From DASRRB01 sp036732755 (GTDB taxonomy: Bacteria > Planctomycetota > B15-G4 > SIAN01): a DNA stretch of 36,513 bases. The stretch lies in the NCBI GenBank assembly GCA_036732755.1, contig DAINBU010000047.1:1-36513 (forward strand), written 5' to 3'. The position numbers and the translations under genes are program-made. The notes beneath the pieces were generated by a model. That model saw only the letters and a list, made by a program, of their open reading frames with translations, ran no database searches and was not told the origin of the DNA. This document shows positions 10,346-19,702 of the stretch, in pieces; within the stretch, counting starts at the first letter, position 1; each line of letters opens with the position of its first letter.

Positions 10346-12685
10346 ATGACGCTGCTCGCGTTCCTGCACCCGGCGCTGGTCGGCTTCGCCGCGCTCGCCG
10401 TCGTCCCGCTGGTCATCCACCTGCTCAACCGCCGCCGCTACCGCACCGTGCCGTGGGCGGCGATGGACTTCCTGCTCGCGGCCTACAAGAAGAAGAGGAA
10501 GCGGCTCGAGCTCGAGAACCTGCTCCTGCTGCTGCTGCGCTGCGCGATCCCGGTCGTGCTCGCGCTCGTCTTCGCGCGGCCCTACTTCGGCGCCGACAGC
10601 CTGCTCGCGAACCTGGCCGAGCCGCGCCGCGAGGTCGTCGTCGTCGTCGACGACTCCTACAGCATGAGCCGCCACGTCGGCGCGACGACGCAGTTCCAGG
10701 CGGCGCTCGAGCAGTGTCGCCGGCTGGCCGGCTCGCTCGACTTCGAGCGCGGCGACCGCGTCTCGCTCGTGACGCTCTCGCGCGAGCCGCAGCTCCTGGT
10801 CGTGAGCGGCGGACCGGCCGACCTCGAGCGGCGCCTCGCCGCGCTGCAGCGCCCGACCTACGAGCCCGCCGACCTCGGGCGCACGCTCGACCTGCTCCTC
10901 GACGACCTCCTGAAGCAGATCCCGGCCGCGCCGGAGATCTGGCTGATCAGCGACTTCCAGCGCCGCACCTTCGACGAGTCGGCGCGCGCGGGGGCGCCGG
11001 CCGCGGCAGCGCCGGCCGCTCCGGCCGCGGCGGCCCCGCGCGACGGCGCGCCGGCGGCGGGGGAGGGGACTGCGACCACGCTCGGCAAGCTGCAGCGCCT
11101 CTCGCAGCAGTCGCGGCTCCACCTCGTGAACCTCTCCGACGGGACGCTCCCGCCGGAGAACCTCGCCGTCACCGACCTGCGCGCGAGCGACCCGCTCGCG
11201 CTGGTCGGCCAGTCGATGCGCTTCACCGCGACCGTCGCGCGCAGCGGTCGCATGCCGAGCGGCGCCGGCCGCTTCCGCATCGGCGACAAGGAGTTCCAGA
11301 AGACCTTCACCTTCGACGCGGAGGGGAAGGCGACCGCCGAGATCTACTACACCTGCGCGCAGCCCGGCGACGTCGGCGTCGAGTTCCGCCTCGACGAGGA
11401 CGAGCTCGCCGACGACGACGCGCGCTTCATGCGGATCCCGGTCAAGCAGGGGCTCCCGATCCTGGTCGTCGACGGCAAGCCGGGCGGCACCGACGACCGC
11501 CTCGGCGGCGACGCGTGGAACGTGGTGCTCGTGCTCGACCCGAGGTTCGGCGAGTCGGACCCCTCCGAGGACTACCGGCGCTGGTTCGAGCCGACCGTCG
11601 TGCCGTGGTACGAGCTGACGCAGGCGCGGCCCGAATTCTCGAAGTACGACGCGGTCGTCTTCGTGAACGTGCCGGAGATCGACCCGCAGAAGGTGCTGCC
11701 CGAGCTGCAGACCTTCGTCGAGACGGGCGGCGGCGCGCTCTTCTTCCTCGGCGACAAGGTGCTCCCCGAGAAATACAACGAGCACCTCTTCCGCGGCGAC
11801 GGCAGCGGGCTGCTCGCGATGCGGCTCGCCGACAAGCCCGCCGGCACGCCGTGGTCGCCGCAGACGACGACGCTCAACAGCCCCGACAACTACTTCCGGC
11901 TCGAGATCGCCGACGAGCTCCACCCGGCGGTCCGCACCTTCAACGACGACCGCCGGCGCGGCTTCCTGCGCAGCCCCGTCTTCGCCTACTGGCCGTTCGC
12001 ACCCGAGGCCGACGCCGCGCTGCCGCGCGACACGCGCGTCGTGCTGCGCTTCGAGAACAACCAGGCGCCCGCGCTCGTCGACCACCGCGTCGGGCGCGGC
12101 CGCACGCTCTGGAGCGCCGTGAGCGGGGCGGCCGACGACTGGTCGCTCTTCTCGCGGACGCCCTCGGCCTTCTTCCCGCTCGTGTGGGACATGCTGAACT
12201 TCCTCGCCGTCCGCGATCCCGGCGAGCACGACCTCACGGTCGGCGCCGCCATCGCGAAGAGCGTCCTCCTGCCGCCCGCGACCGCGGCGATGACGACGCC
12301 GGACGGGCGCGCGCGGCCGCTCGGCGACCTGCCGCGCGCCGCGGTGCGCGGCGAGTACCGCCTGCCGGTCTTCCCCGAGACGCGGGTGCCCGGCATCTAC
12401 TCCCTCGACGTCACGTACGGAGGCGACGACGCGCCGCTCCGCGAGCTCTACGCGGTGAACGTCGACGCGCGCGAGAGCGAGCTCAAGTTCCTCGACCAGC
12501 AGCAGGCGACGTCGGTCTTCGACCGCGTCGCCATCGCGAGCTACGGGCGCGAGATCTCGATCGAGAACGGCTCCAAGGAGCCGGAGCGGCAGGGCGAGAT
12601 CTGGAAGCGGCTCGCGCTCGCGCTGCTCGCGCTGGTCGTCCTCGAGATGGTCCTCGCGTGGCGCTTCGGGAGGTACACGTCGTGA
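10346..12685 (+). CDS. BatA-like membrane protein with vWA domain
   Basis: A 779-residue inner-membrane protein. The N-terminus matches the BatA/aerotolerance-regulator domain: membrane segment at about residues 5-25, the LLNRRRYRTVPWAAMDFL motif, then a second membrane segment at about 55-73. A vWA domain follows with metal-site motif DDSYSMS near residue 102. An Ala/Pro-rich linker (about 215-240) leads into a large periplasmic-looking part that contains a GATase-like stretch (VETGGGALFFLGDKV, about 457-471). The C-terminus has one more membrane helix (LALALLALVVLEMVLAW). It begins in a 4-bp overlap with the DUF58 gene and ends in a 4-bp overlap with the next gene. Such proteins are thought to anchor MoxR-linked complexes at the membrane. 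Confidence 0.9.
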   Translation: MTLLAFLHPALVGFAALAVVPLVIHLLNRRRYRTVPWAAMDFLLAAYKKKRKRLELENLLLLLLRCAIPVVLALVFARPYFGADSLLANLAEPRREVVVVVDDSYSMSRHVGATTQFQAALEQCRRLAGSLDFERGDRVSLVTLSREPQLLVVSGGPADLERRLAALQRPTYEPADLGRTLDLLLDDLLKQIPAAPEIWLISDFQRRTFDESARAGAPAAAAPAAPAAAAPRDGAPAAGEGTATTLGKLQRLSQQSRLHLVNLSDGTLPPENLAVTDLRASDPLALVGQSMRFTATVARSGRMPSGAGRFRIGDKEFQKTFTFDAEGKATAEIYYTCAQPGDVGVEFRLDEDELADDDARFMRIPVKQGLPILVVDGKPGGTDDRLGGDAWNVVLVLDPRFGESDPSEDYRRWFEPTVVPWYELTQARPEFSKYDAVVFVNVPEIDPQKVLPELQTFVETGGGALFFLGDKVLPEKYNEHLFRGDGSGLLAMRLADKPAGTPWSPQTTTLNSPDNYFRLEIADELHPAVRTFNDDRRRGFLRSPVFAYWPFAPEADAALPRDTRVVLRFENNQAPALVDHRVGRGRTLWSAVSGAADDWSLFSRTPSAFFPLVWDMLNFLAVRDPGEHDLTVGAAIAKSVLLPPATAAMTTPDGRARPLGDLPRAAVRGEYRLPVFPETRVPGIYSLDVTYGGDDAPLRELYAVNVDARESELKFLDQQQATSVFDRVAIASYGREISIENGSKEPERQGEIWKRLALALLALVVLEMVLAWRFGRYTS

Positions 12686-15075
12686 CGGGCCCGCTGGCGG
12701 TGCAGGCGGCGGCGGAGAGCGTGAGCCGGCAGCTCGCCTTCCCGGGCGCGCCGCCCGCGTGGGTGGTCGTGCTCGTGATCGTCCCGCTGCTCGTGCTCTT
12801 CGTCAGCGCGATCTACCGCCGCGAGGGGGAGAGCGCGTCGCCGCGCGCCAAGTTCCTGCTCGGCGCGCTGCGCTTCGGCGCGGTCGCGCTGCTGCTCGGC
12901 GTGATCTTCCAGCCGGTGAGCGAGAGCAAGGTCTACGCGGTCAACCGCTCGACCGTCGGCATCGTGATCGACGAGTCGCTCAGCATGGACCGCTCCGAGG
13001 AGTACGGCGACGACCTCGCGGCGCAGCTCGCGAAGGCGGCGGGCGTCTCCGAGGAGGAGGTGCGCGCGCTGCCGCGCGGCGAGATCGTCCAGCGCGTGCT
13101 CAAGCGCCAGGGTGTCGACCTCGTCGCCGAGCTCGGCAAGCGCGTCGACCCGCGCCTCTACGCTTTCGCGACGACGACGCGGCCGGTCGCCTCGGTCGAC
13201 GAGGTGCTGCGCGGCTCCGACGACCCGGCGCGCGGCGCGACGGCGGTGGGGGACGGGCTGCTCGCCGTCCTCACCGAGCTGCGCCACAAGTCGCTCTCCG
13301 CGCTGGTCGTGCTGACCGACGGGCAGAGCAACCAGGGCAAGGACCCGCAGGAGGTGGCGGCGCTCGCCGCCGCCGACGGCATCCCGATCCACGCGGTCGC
13401 GGTCGGCAACCCGAGCGAGCCGCGCAACGTCGCGATCCTCGCGGTCGACGCGCCCGACGCGGCGATGGTCGAGGAGACCGTGCCGATCGAGGTCTCGCTC
13501 TCGGCGCGCGGCTTCGACGGCGAGCCGGCCGAGGTCGTCGTGACCGACAAGCAGGGCGGCTCCGAGGTCGTGCGCCAGTCCTTCACGCTGTCGGCGCGCG
13601 GCGGCCAGCAGTCGGAGACGGTCTACTTCAAGCCGGCGCGCGAGGGCGACTACCGGCTCGAGGTGAAGATCCCGCCGCGGACCGGCGAGCAGTTCACCGA
13701 CGACAACGTGCGCGTGATCTCGCTGCGCGTGCAGCCCGAGGTGATCAAGGTCCTCTACGTCGAGGGGCGGCCGCGCTGGCAGTACCGCTACCTGAAGGAC
13801 ATCCTGCTGCGCGCGCCCAACGTCAAGGTGCAGTGCCTCCTCACCTCGGCCAGCGCCGACTTCATCCAGGAGAGCACGCACCCCGACGTGCCCGCCCTCA
13901 CGCGCTTCCCGCCGACCCGCAAGGACCTGTTCCAGTACGACGTGATCATCCTGGGCGACGTCGCGCCCGACGAGATCGACTCGTTCCAGACGCGCGCCTC
14001 GACCGAGGACCTCCTGAAGGAGATCAAGGAGTTCGTCGAGCTCGGCGGCGGCTTCATCATGGTGGCCGGCCAGCTCCACTCGCCGCGCGACTACCGCGAG
14101 GGGCCGATCGCCGACATCCTGCCGGTCGAGGTGGGCGACCCCGACGAGGAGCGCTCCAACGTCCAGGACCGTGGCGTCTTCCGGCCGCACCTGCCCGACT
14201 GGGAGCTGCCGCACCGCATCGTCACGCTCGAGACCAACCTTCCGATGAACCGGAAGCTGCTCGAGGACCCCGAGTACGGCCTGCCCGGCATGTGGTGGTA
14301 CTTCCCGGTGCGGCGCGCGAAGCCGGGTGCCGAGACGATCCTCGTCCATCCGCGCAACGTGAACCGCTTCGGCCCGCACGTGCTGATGGCGGCGACGCGC
14401 GTCCCGTCGGGCCGCACGCTCTTCGTCGGCGTCGACGAGACGTGGCGCTGGCGCATGCCCTACGCCGACCGCTACACCGAACGGTTCTGGCGCGCCGCGA
14501 TCCGCGACGTCGCCATCGCCAAGCTGCGCAGCTCCGACAAGCGCTTCGAGCTCCACACCGACAAGGAGCGCTACAACCTCGGCGAGCCGGTCGAGGTGGC
14601 GGTGCGGGTCTTCGACGAGGACTTCCGCCCGTCGCGCGCCGAGGAGCAGGTCTTCCACCTGCAGCGGCTCGACCGCGCCCCGGAGAAACAGGTGGCGCGG
14701 AAGCAGCCGGACGGCAGCTATCAGAAGACGCTCCGCGCCGATGCGCCGGGCGTCTGGAGGCTGTGGCTCGAGGACGCGGCGCAGGCGGGCAAGAAGCTGT
14801 CGCAGCGAACGCTCGAAGTGCAGGTCCCGATGATCGAATTCGTGAATCCGGCCCTCGACCGGCCGCGTCTCGAGAGCATCGCGCAGGCGACCGGCGGGAA
14901 GTGCGTCGGCCTGCACGAGCTGCCGGCGCTGCTGGCGGGGCTCTCCGGCGAGTCGCGGCGCGTGCCGGTGCGCACCGAGCGCAAGGACCTGTGGGACCGC
15001 GCCTGGGTGCTCCTCTCGGTCGTCGCGCTGCTCGCCGCCGAATGGGCGCTGCGGAAGAAGTTCAACCTGCTGTGA
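12682..15075 (+). CDS. Membrane vWA protein with glutamine-amidotransferase-like region
   Basis: A 797-residue protein. The frame is open far upstream inside the previous gene; GTG 12682 is the start because GGGAGG at 12668-12673 sits eight bases before it and a GTGA overlap joins it to the previous gene. Membrane helices are at about 27-45 and 58-76, then a vWA domain with metal motif DESLS (D97, S99, S101) and TDGQSN further on. A GATase1-like segment follows (VIKVLYVEGRPRWQYRYLK, then FVELGGGFIMVAGQLHSP); this combination is common in planctomycete vWA membrane proteins. A last membrane helix precedes a basic tail (ALRKKFNLL). It differs from the preceding BatA-like paralog by lacking the BatA motif. 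Confidence 0.88.
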   Translation: MTGPLAVQAAAESVSRQLAFPGAPPAWVVVLVIVPLLVLFVSAIYRREGESASPRAKFLLGALRFGAVALLLGVIFQPVSESKVYAVNRSTVGIVIDESLSMDRSEEYGDDLAAQLAKAAGVSEEEVRALPRGEIVQRVLKRQGVDLVAELGKRVDPRLYAFATTTRPVASVDEVLRGSDDPARGATAVGDGLLAVLTELRHKSLSALVVLTDGQSNQGKDPQEVAALAAADGIPIHAVAVGNPSEPRNVAILAVDAPDAAMVEETVPIEVSLSARGFDGEPAEVVVTDKQGGSEVVRQSFTLSARGGQQSETVYFKPAREGDYRLEVKIPPRTGEQFTDDNVRVISLRVQPEVIKVLYVEGRPRWQYRYLKDILLRAPNVKVQCLLTSASADFIQESTHPDVPALTRFPPTRKDLFQYDVIILGDVAPDEIDSFQTRASTEDLLKEIKEFVELGGGFIMVAGQLHSPRDYREGPIADILPVEVGDPDEERSNVQDRGVFRPHLPDWELPHRIVTLETNLPMNRKLLEDPEYGLPGMWWYFPVRRAKPGAETILVHPRNVNRFGPHVLMAATRVPSGRTLFVGVDETWRWRMPYADRYTERFWRAAIRDVAIAKLRSSDKRFELHTDKERYNLGEPVEVAVRVFDEDFRPSRAEEQVFHLQRLDRAPEKQVARKQPDGSYQKTLRADAPGVWRLWLEDAAQAGKKLSQRTLEVQVPMIEFVNPALDRPRLESIAQATGGKCVGLHELPALLAGLSGESRRVPVRTERKDLWDRAWVLLSVVALLAAEWALRKKFNLL

Positions 15076-18000
15076 ACCCGGAGTCGACGCCGCCCGTGCC
15101 TGCGCGAGCCGCCGTACGGCGGCCGCTGCGTGCGTTGCCGAGGCGCGGCCTCGCGGCGCTCGCGCTGGCCGCCGCGGCGGCGCCGGCGCCCGCCCAGGAC
15201 TCGTTCCGCGGCTGGGAGGCGATGCGGGATCCCGACTTCAAGTTCGATCCCGACCGCAAGGTCTTCCGCAACTTCCAGCCGCGCGCGAACGCCAACGTCC
15301 GCGAGCTGCTCGACCATTACCACAAGTTCCTCTCCGAGCGCGCGATCGTCCCGGCGGTGCGCGCGCTGCAGCAGGTGCTCGACGACTTCGGCGGCTACGT
15401 CGTCCAGGTCGCCGGCAGCAACGAGGACGAGCGCGACGACGGCGGCCCGCGCCGCCGCCGGTCCAGCGCGGTCGCCGACGAGCGCTACGCCGGCGCGGCC
15501 GAATGGGCGCGCTGGGAGCTGATGAACGCGCCGGCCGAGGTGCGCGTCGCCTACGAGAAGCTGGCCGAGCTGAACGGCCGCTCCGCGTTCGAGCGCGCCG
15601 CCGCCGACCGCGACGAGGCGGCGCTGCGCGCGGTGGCGCGCCGCTACGCGACGGCGCTGGTGGGCCAGCAGGCGCTGCTCGCCATGGCGCGCCTCGCCCG
15701 CGAGCGCGGCGCGCGCGAGATCGCCGCGATGACGGCGCGGCGCGCCCTCGACTTCCTTTCTGCGCCGGGCTCCGGGAGCGCGGCCGACGCGGCGCCGCGC
15801 GCCGCGCTCGCCGCCGAGGCGCGCGCGATCGCCGCCTTGAGCGAGGGGCGGGCCGACGCCGTTCCCGCCGGCGGGCGCGTCGACGTGGCCGGCCGGGAGC
15901 GGCCGCTCGACGAGTTCCTCGCCAACACGCAGCTCGCGCCGCCCCCCGCGCGCGACGACTCGTGGCCGACCTTCGGCGGCGACGCGCCGCGCTCCCGCCT
16001 CGCGGAGCCGCCGCGCCGTCCGCTCTCGCTCAAGGACGGCTACAACCTGCAGACCGAGAACGCGCGCTTCCGCGGCCTGCAGTCGCCGCTCGCCGCGCAG
16101 CCGCATTCGATGCCGATCCAGCCGATCCGGCTCGGCGACCGCCTCTACGTCAACAACACGCTGACGGTGCGCTGCTACGACCTGCTGGCGCGCACGCTGG
16201 TCTGGGAGCACGAGGGCGCGCAGCTCCTCGACCCGAGCGACTACGTCCCGGTCTCGGAGTACTCGCCGCCCGACGGCGCCGACGAGACGACCTTCAGCCG
16301 GTCGCTGGTCGCCGGGCTGTCCGCCGCGGACGGGATCGTGCTCGCCAACCTGCTGATCCCGCAGCCGCAGACCGAGCGCAACCGCTACAACCGCTTCCGC
16401 ATCAACGACCCGTGCCCGTGGCGCGGCCTCGTCGCGCTCGACGCCGACTCGGGTCGCGTCGTGTGGGAGCAGCGGCCCTTCACCCCGAAGGGGCGCGAGG
16501 CCGAGCGGACGCCCGGCTCGCCGCTGCTGCGCCGCCTCGACGTCGCGGCGCCTCCCGCCATCGTCGACGACGTCGTCTTCGCGCTCGGCAACTACATCGA
16601 GGGCGGGGTGAACTCCTACCTCGCCGCGCTCGAGCTCCGGACCGGCCGCCTGATCTACGCGGTCCCGCTGGCGATCGGCCAGCAGGAGCTCTCGATGTTC
16701 AACATGCCGTTCCAGGAGTTCACGGCGTCGATGCCGTCGGTGCAGGGCGGCACGATCTTCTGCTCGACGAACCTCGGCCTCTTCGCGGCGGTCGACGCCG
16801 TCTTCGGCGACCTGCGCTGGCTCGCGGCCTACGACGCGATCAAGATCGACCAGCCCGACAACTACTTCCGCAACAAGCCCCGGGCGGTGTGGTGGAACAA
16901 CCGCGGCCCGCTCTGCGCCGACGGCCTCGTCCTGGTCACGCCGAACGACTCGCAGAAGGTGTTCGCCTTCGAGCCGTCGACCGGGAAGCTGCGCTGGGAC
17001 TTCTCGCTCAAGACGCGCCGGCCGTGGCCGAGCTCGTGGCTGATCGGGGCGACCGGCGGCCGCGCCTTCGTCGCGAACAGCGGGACGGTCGCCGCGATCC
17101 GCATCGAGGACGGGCGCGTCGACGCGACCTGCTCGGGCAACGGCCCGCTCGCCCTCGACGTGGTCGGCAGCGGGCTCGTCACGCGCAACGAGGTCTGGGT
17201 GCCGACGCCGAACCAGCTCGTCGTCCTCGACGCCTCGTCGAGCAACCGGCTGGTCGAGCTGCGGCGCGAGGAGTGGCCGGAGCAGAGCGGCGGCAACCTG
17301 CTCGCGTTCCAGGACATGGTGCTCGTGACCGGGCGCGAGGCGGTGGTCGTGAACTTCGACCCGGCCGAGGCGCTCGCGACGCTGCAGGCCGAGCGCGCGC
17401 GCCGCGGCGAGTCGCTCGACCTCCTGGTGCGCATCGGCAGCCTCGAGCGGCAGTCGGGCCAGTTCGCGCAGGCGGCGCGCACGCTCGCGCGCGCTCTCGA
17501 GTTCGCCGCCGGCGCGTCGCCCGACGCGGTCGCGCGCACGCGCGCGATCCGCTGCGACGTGCTGCGCGACGAGGCGCACGCGATGCTCGCCGTGCACAAG
17601 CTGCCCGACGCGGAGGCGGCGCTGGTCGAGGCCGAGCAGATCGCCGACGACAGCGAGACGCGCGCGCAGATCGTTCGCACGCTCCTCACCGAGTGCGCCA
17701 CCGACCCCAAGGACCCGCGCGCGATCCGCTGGCTCACGCGCCTGCGCGACGATTTTCCCGCGGCTCGCATCAACATCCCGGAGCTCTCGCCGCGTCCGGT
17801 CGCGCTCGGGATCTGGGTCGCCTTCGAGCTCGCCAAGCACCGCGAGGCGGCCGGCCAGTACGCCGAAGCGCTCGCCGAGCTGCAGCGCGTGCAGTGCGAC
17901 TTCCCGTCGGAGCCGCTGCTCGAGCAGGACTCCGCGAGCGCGGCGCAGGCGGCGGTCGACGCGCTGCTCGCCCGCGCCGGCCCGGAGCTGCGCGCCGCCT

Positions 18001-19700
18001 ACGACGCCGACGCCGAGCGCACCTTCGCGGCGGCGGCCGCCGCCGGCGACGCGGCGCGGCTGGGCCTGCTGCTGCGCCGCTTCCCGAGCTCGAAGTCGGC
18101 GCCCGCCTACGCGGCCAAGGAGCTCGAGCTGCTGCGGACGAAGCAGCAGCCGGGCGAGGCGATCGCGGCGGGGGCCGAGCTGCTGCGCGGTCGCGCCGGC
18201 GGCGAGGTCGCGCGCGCCACCCTCGCGGAGCTCGCGCGCGCCGCGCGCGACCTCGGCAACCTCGCGCTCGCGCGCACGCTGGCGACGCGCCTCGCGCGCG
18301 GAGGCGGCGACACCTCGATCCCCGACGACCTCGCGGCGCTCGCGCACCCCGAGACGGCGCCCCCGTCGACCGGCGGCGAGACGCTCGAGCGCGTCGGCTC
18401 GCGCGAGGTCGGCGACAACGCCTTCCTGTTCGGCGTCGGCGACCGCTTCGACCGCGCGGTGCGCGGGCAGCCGCTGCCCGAAGACCTCGGCGGCGTCCTG
18501 CTGCGCGAGCCCGGGCCGCAGGTCGCGATCTCGCTCGTGAAGGTGCCGTCGCTCGAGACGGCTTGGACGATCACGCTCCCGAACGCGCGGCGTGCCGAGT
18601 CGGCGATGAACCTCGTGCACTGCGCCGGCGCGATCGTCCTGCGCCGCGGTGTCGAGCTCGAGGCGTTCGACGTGCGGAGCGGCCTGCCCCTGTGGAGCCG
18701 GACGTTCGACCGCACGGTCCAGGACGTCGGCGCCGGCGGCGGCGTCGTCCTCGTCACGCTCTCCACGCCTCCCAAGGAGGGGAGCGATCCGCCGCCCGCG
18801 GCGATCGCCGCCTTCGAGCCGCGCACCGGCGTCGAGCTCTTCACCGCGGCGCTCGCCGGCATCGACACGCGCGTCGGCCAGCTGCTGCCGCAGGGCGACC
18901 TGTGCGTCGTCTCGAGCTACCTGCGCTCGACGCAGACGGCGGAAGTGTTCGACGTCGTGAGCGGCGCGCGCCGGCTCGAGCCGCGCCCGTTCGTGTCGGG
19001 CGCGACCGTGCCGCTGCTGCTGCCCGACGTGGGCGTGCTCGCGCTGCCGTCGAGCGGCAGCACCGCGAGCAGTCGCCTCGGCGGCGTCGCGCGCCTCGTC
19101 GGCTGGAAGCTCGACGACGGCGGGAAGGCGTTCGAGTTCGACATGCTCCCGCTGCAGTACAAGCTGCGCTGGATCCTGCCGGTCGCGGAGGGACTCGCGA
19201 TCTACGGCGGGACGCCGCCGAACGCGGCCGTCGCGCTGGTCGATCCGCGCGACGGCGCGCGAACGGGCGACCCGACGCCGCTGCCTGCGGAGATCTCCGA
19301 ATTGGCGCGCGTCTGCCGCATGGTCGGCGAGGAGTCGCGCGTGCGGGTGCTCGGATTCGGGGAGTTCCGCAAGGGCGACACCTTCTTCTCGCTATCGCTG
19401 CTCGCGGGGAACGGGAAGCCGATGTGGCGCCAATCCTATGACCTGCCGAAGAGCACCTTGCTGTGCTACACGCCCGAGCGGATGTTCCGGAAGGGGACGA
19501 CGCTGCTCTTCGCGACGACGATGCAGTACGGTGGGAATTGCGGCTCCGACCTCTTTCTCGTCGACGAGGAGTCGGGACGGCTGCTCGACCGCGAGCGCTT
19601 CGAGAAGGGGCGGGCCGGCGAACGCGACGACGTGGTCCGGTGCGGCGACTGGGTGGTGCTCCGCCAGGACACCCAGCTGCAGGTGCTGGCTTGGAGATGA
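15072..19700 (+). CDS. Giant secreted PQQ-propeller / helical-repeat / propeller protein
   Basis: A 1542-residue protein starting at GTG 15072, which overlaps the previous stop by 4 bp (GTGA); the same frame is open upstream but only antisense to other coding. A signal sequence (LAALALAAAAAPAPAQ) ends near residue 42. Residues about 50-290 look helical. A first PQQ-like propeller spans about 310-760 with blade phrases such as LVALDADSGRVVWEQ, GLFAAVDAVFGDLRW and KVFAFEPSTGKLRWDF. A TPR-like helical region covers about 770-1090, and a second propeller about 1110-1540 (AFDVRSGLPLWSRTF, IAAFEPRTGVELF). It resembles the protein at 1372-3513. Probably a periplasmic scaffold; no catalytic motif is apparent. 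Confidence 0.82.
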   Translation: MNPESTPPVPARAAVRRPLRALPRRGLAALALAAAAAPAPAQDSFRGWEAMRDPDFKFDPDRKVFRNFQPRANANVRELLDHYHKFLSERAIVPAVRALQQVLDDFGGYVVQVAGSNEDERDDGGPRRRRSSAVADERYAGAAEWARWELMNAPAEVRVAYEKLAELNGRSAFERAAADRDEAALRAVARRYATALVGQQALLAMARLARERGAREIAAMTARRALDFLSAPGSGSAADAAPRAALAAEARAIAALSEGRADAVPAGGRVDVAGRERPLDEFLANTQLAPPPARDDSWPTFGGDAPRSRLAEPPRRPLSLKDGYNLQTENARFRGLQSPLAAQPHSMPIQPIRLGDRLYVNNTLTVRCYDLLARTLVWEHEGAQLLDPSDYVPVSEYSPPDGADETTFSRSLVAGLSAADGIVLANLLIPQPQTERNRYNRFRINDPCPWRGLVALDADSGRVVWEQRPFTPKGREAERTPGSPLLRRLDVAAPPAIVDDVVFALGNYIEGGVNSYLAALELRTGRLIYAVPLAIGQQELSMFNMPFQEFTASMPSVQGGTIFCSTNLGLFAAVDAVFGDLRWLAAYDAIKIDQPDNYFRNKPRAVWWNNRGPLCADGLVLVTPNDSQKVFAFEPSTGKLRWDFSLKTRRPWPSSWLIGATGGRAFVANSGTVAAIRIEDGRVDATCSGNGPLALDVVGSGLVTRNEVWVPTPNQLVVLDASSSNRLVELRREEWPEQSGGNLLAFQDMVLVTGREAVVVNFDPAEALATLQAERARRGESLDLLVRIGSLERQSGQFAQAARTLARALEFAAGASPDAVARTRAIRCDVLRDEAHAMLAVHKLPDAEAALVEAEQIADDSETRAQIVRTLLTECATDPKDPRAIRWLTRLRDDFPAARINIPELSPRPVALGIWVAFELAKHREAAGQYAEALAELQRVQCDFPSEPLLEQDSASAAQAAVDALLARAGPELRAAYDADAERTFAAAAAAGDAARLGLLLRRFPSSKSAPAYAAKELELLRTKQQPGEAIAAGAELLRGRAGGEVARATLAELARAARDLGNLALARTLATRLARGGGDTSIPDDLAALAHPETAPPSTGGETLERVGSREVGDNAFLFGVGDRFDRAVRGQPLPEDLGGVLLREPGPQVAISLVKVPSLETAWTITLPNARRAESAMNLVHCAGAIVLRRGVELEAFDVRSGLPLWSRTFDRTVQDVGAGGGVVLVTLSTPPKEGSDPPPAAIAAFEPRTGVELFTAALAGIDTRVGQLLPQGDLCVVSSYLRSTQTAEVFDVVSGARRLEPRPFVSGATVPLLLPDVGVLALPSSGSTASSRLGGVARLVGWKLDDGGKAFEFDMLPLQYKLRWILPVAEGLAIYGGTPPNAAVALVDPRDGARTGDPTPLPAEISELARVCRMVGEESRVRVLGFGEFRKGDTFFSLSLLAGNGKPMWRQSYDLPKSTLLCYTPERMFRKGTTLLFATTMQYGGNCGSDLFLVDEESGRLLDRERFEKGRAGERDDVVRCGDWVVLRQDTQLQVLAWR

Positions 19701-19702
19701 AC

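Noticed and set aside
10453..12681. Upstream extension of the vWA gene (12682) through the BatA gene
   Set aside because: Sequence before 12682 is Arg/Ala-rich nonsense in this frame, and GGGAGG plus the GTGA overlap fix the start.
12759..15071. Upstream extension of the 1542-residue gene
   Set aside because: The frame is only open by base composition; the signal peptide begins after GTG 15072.
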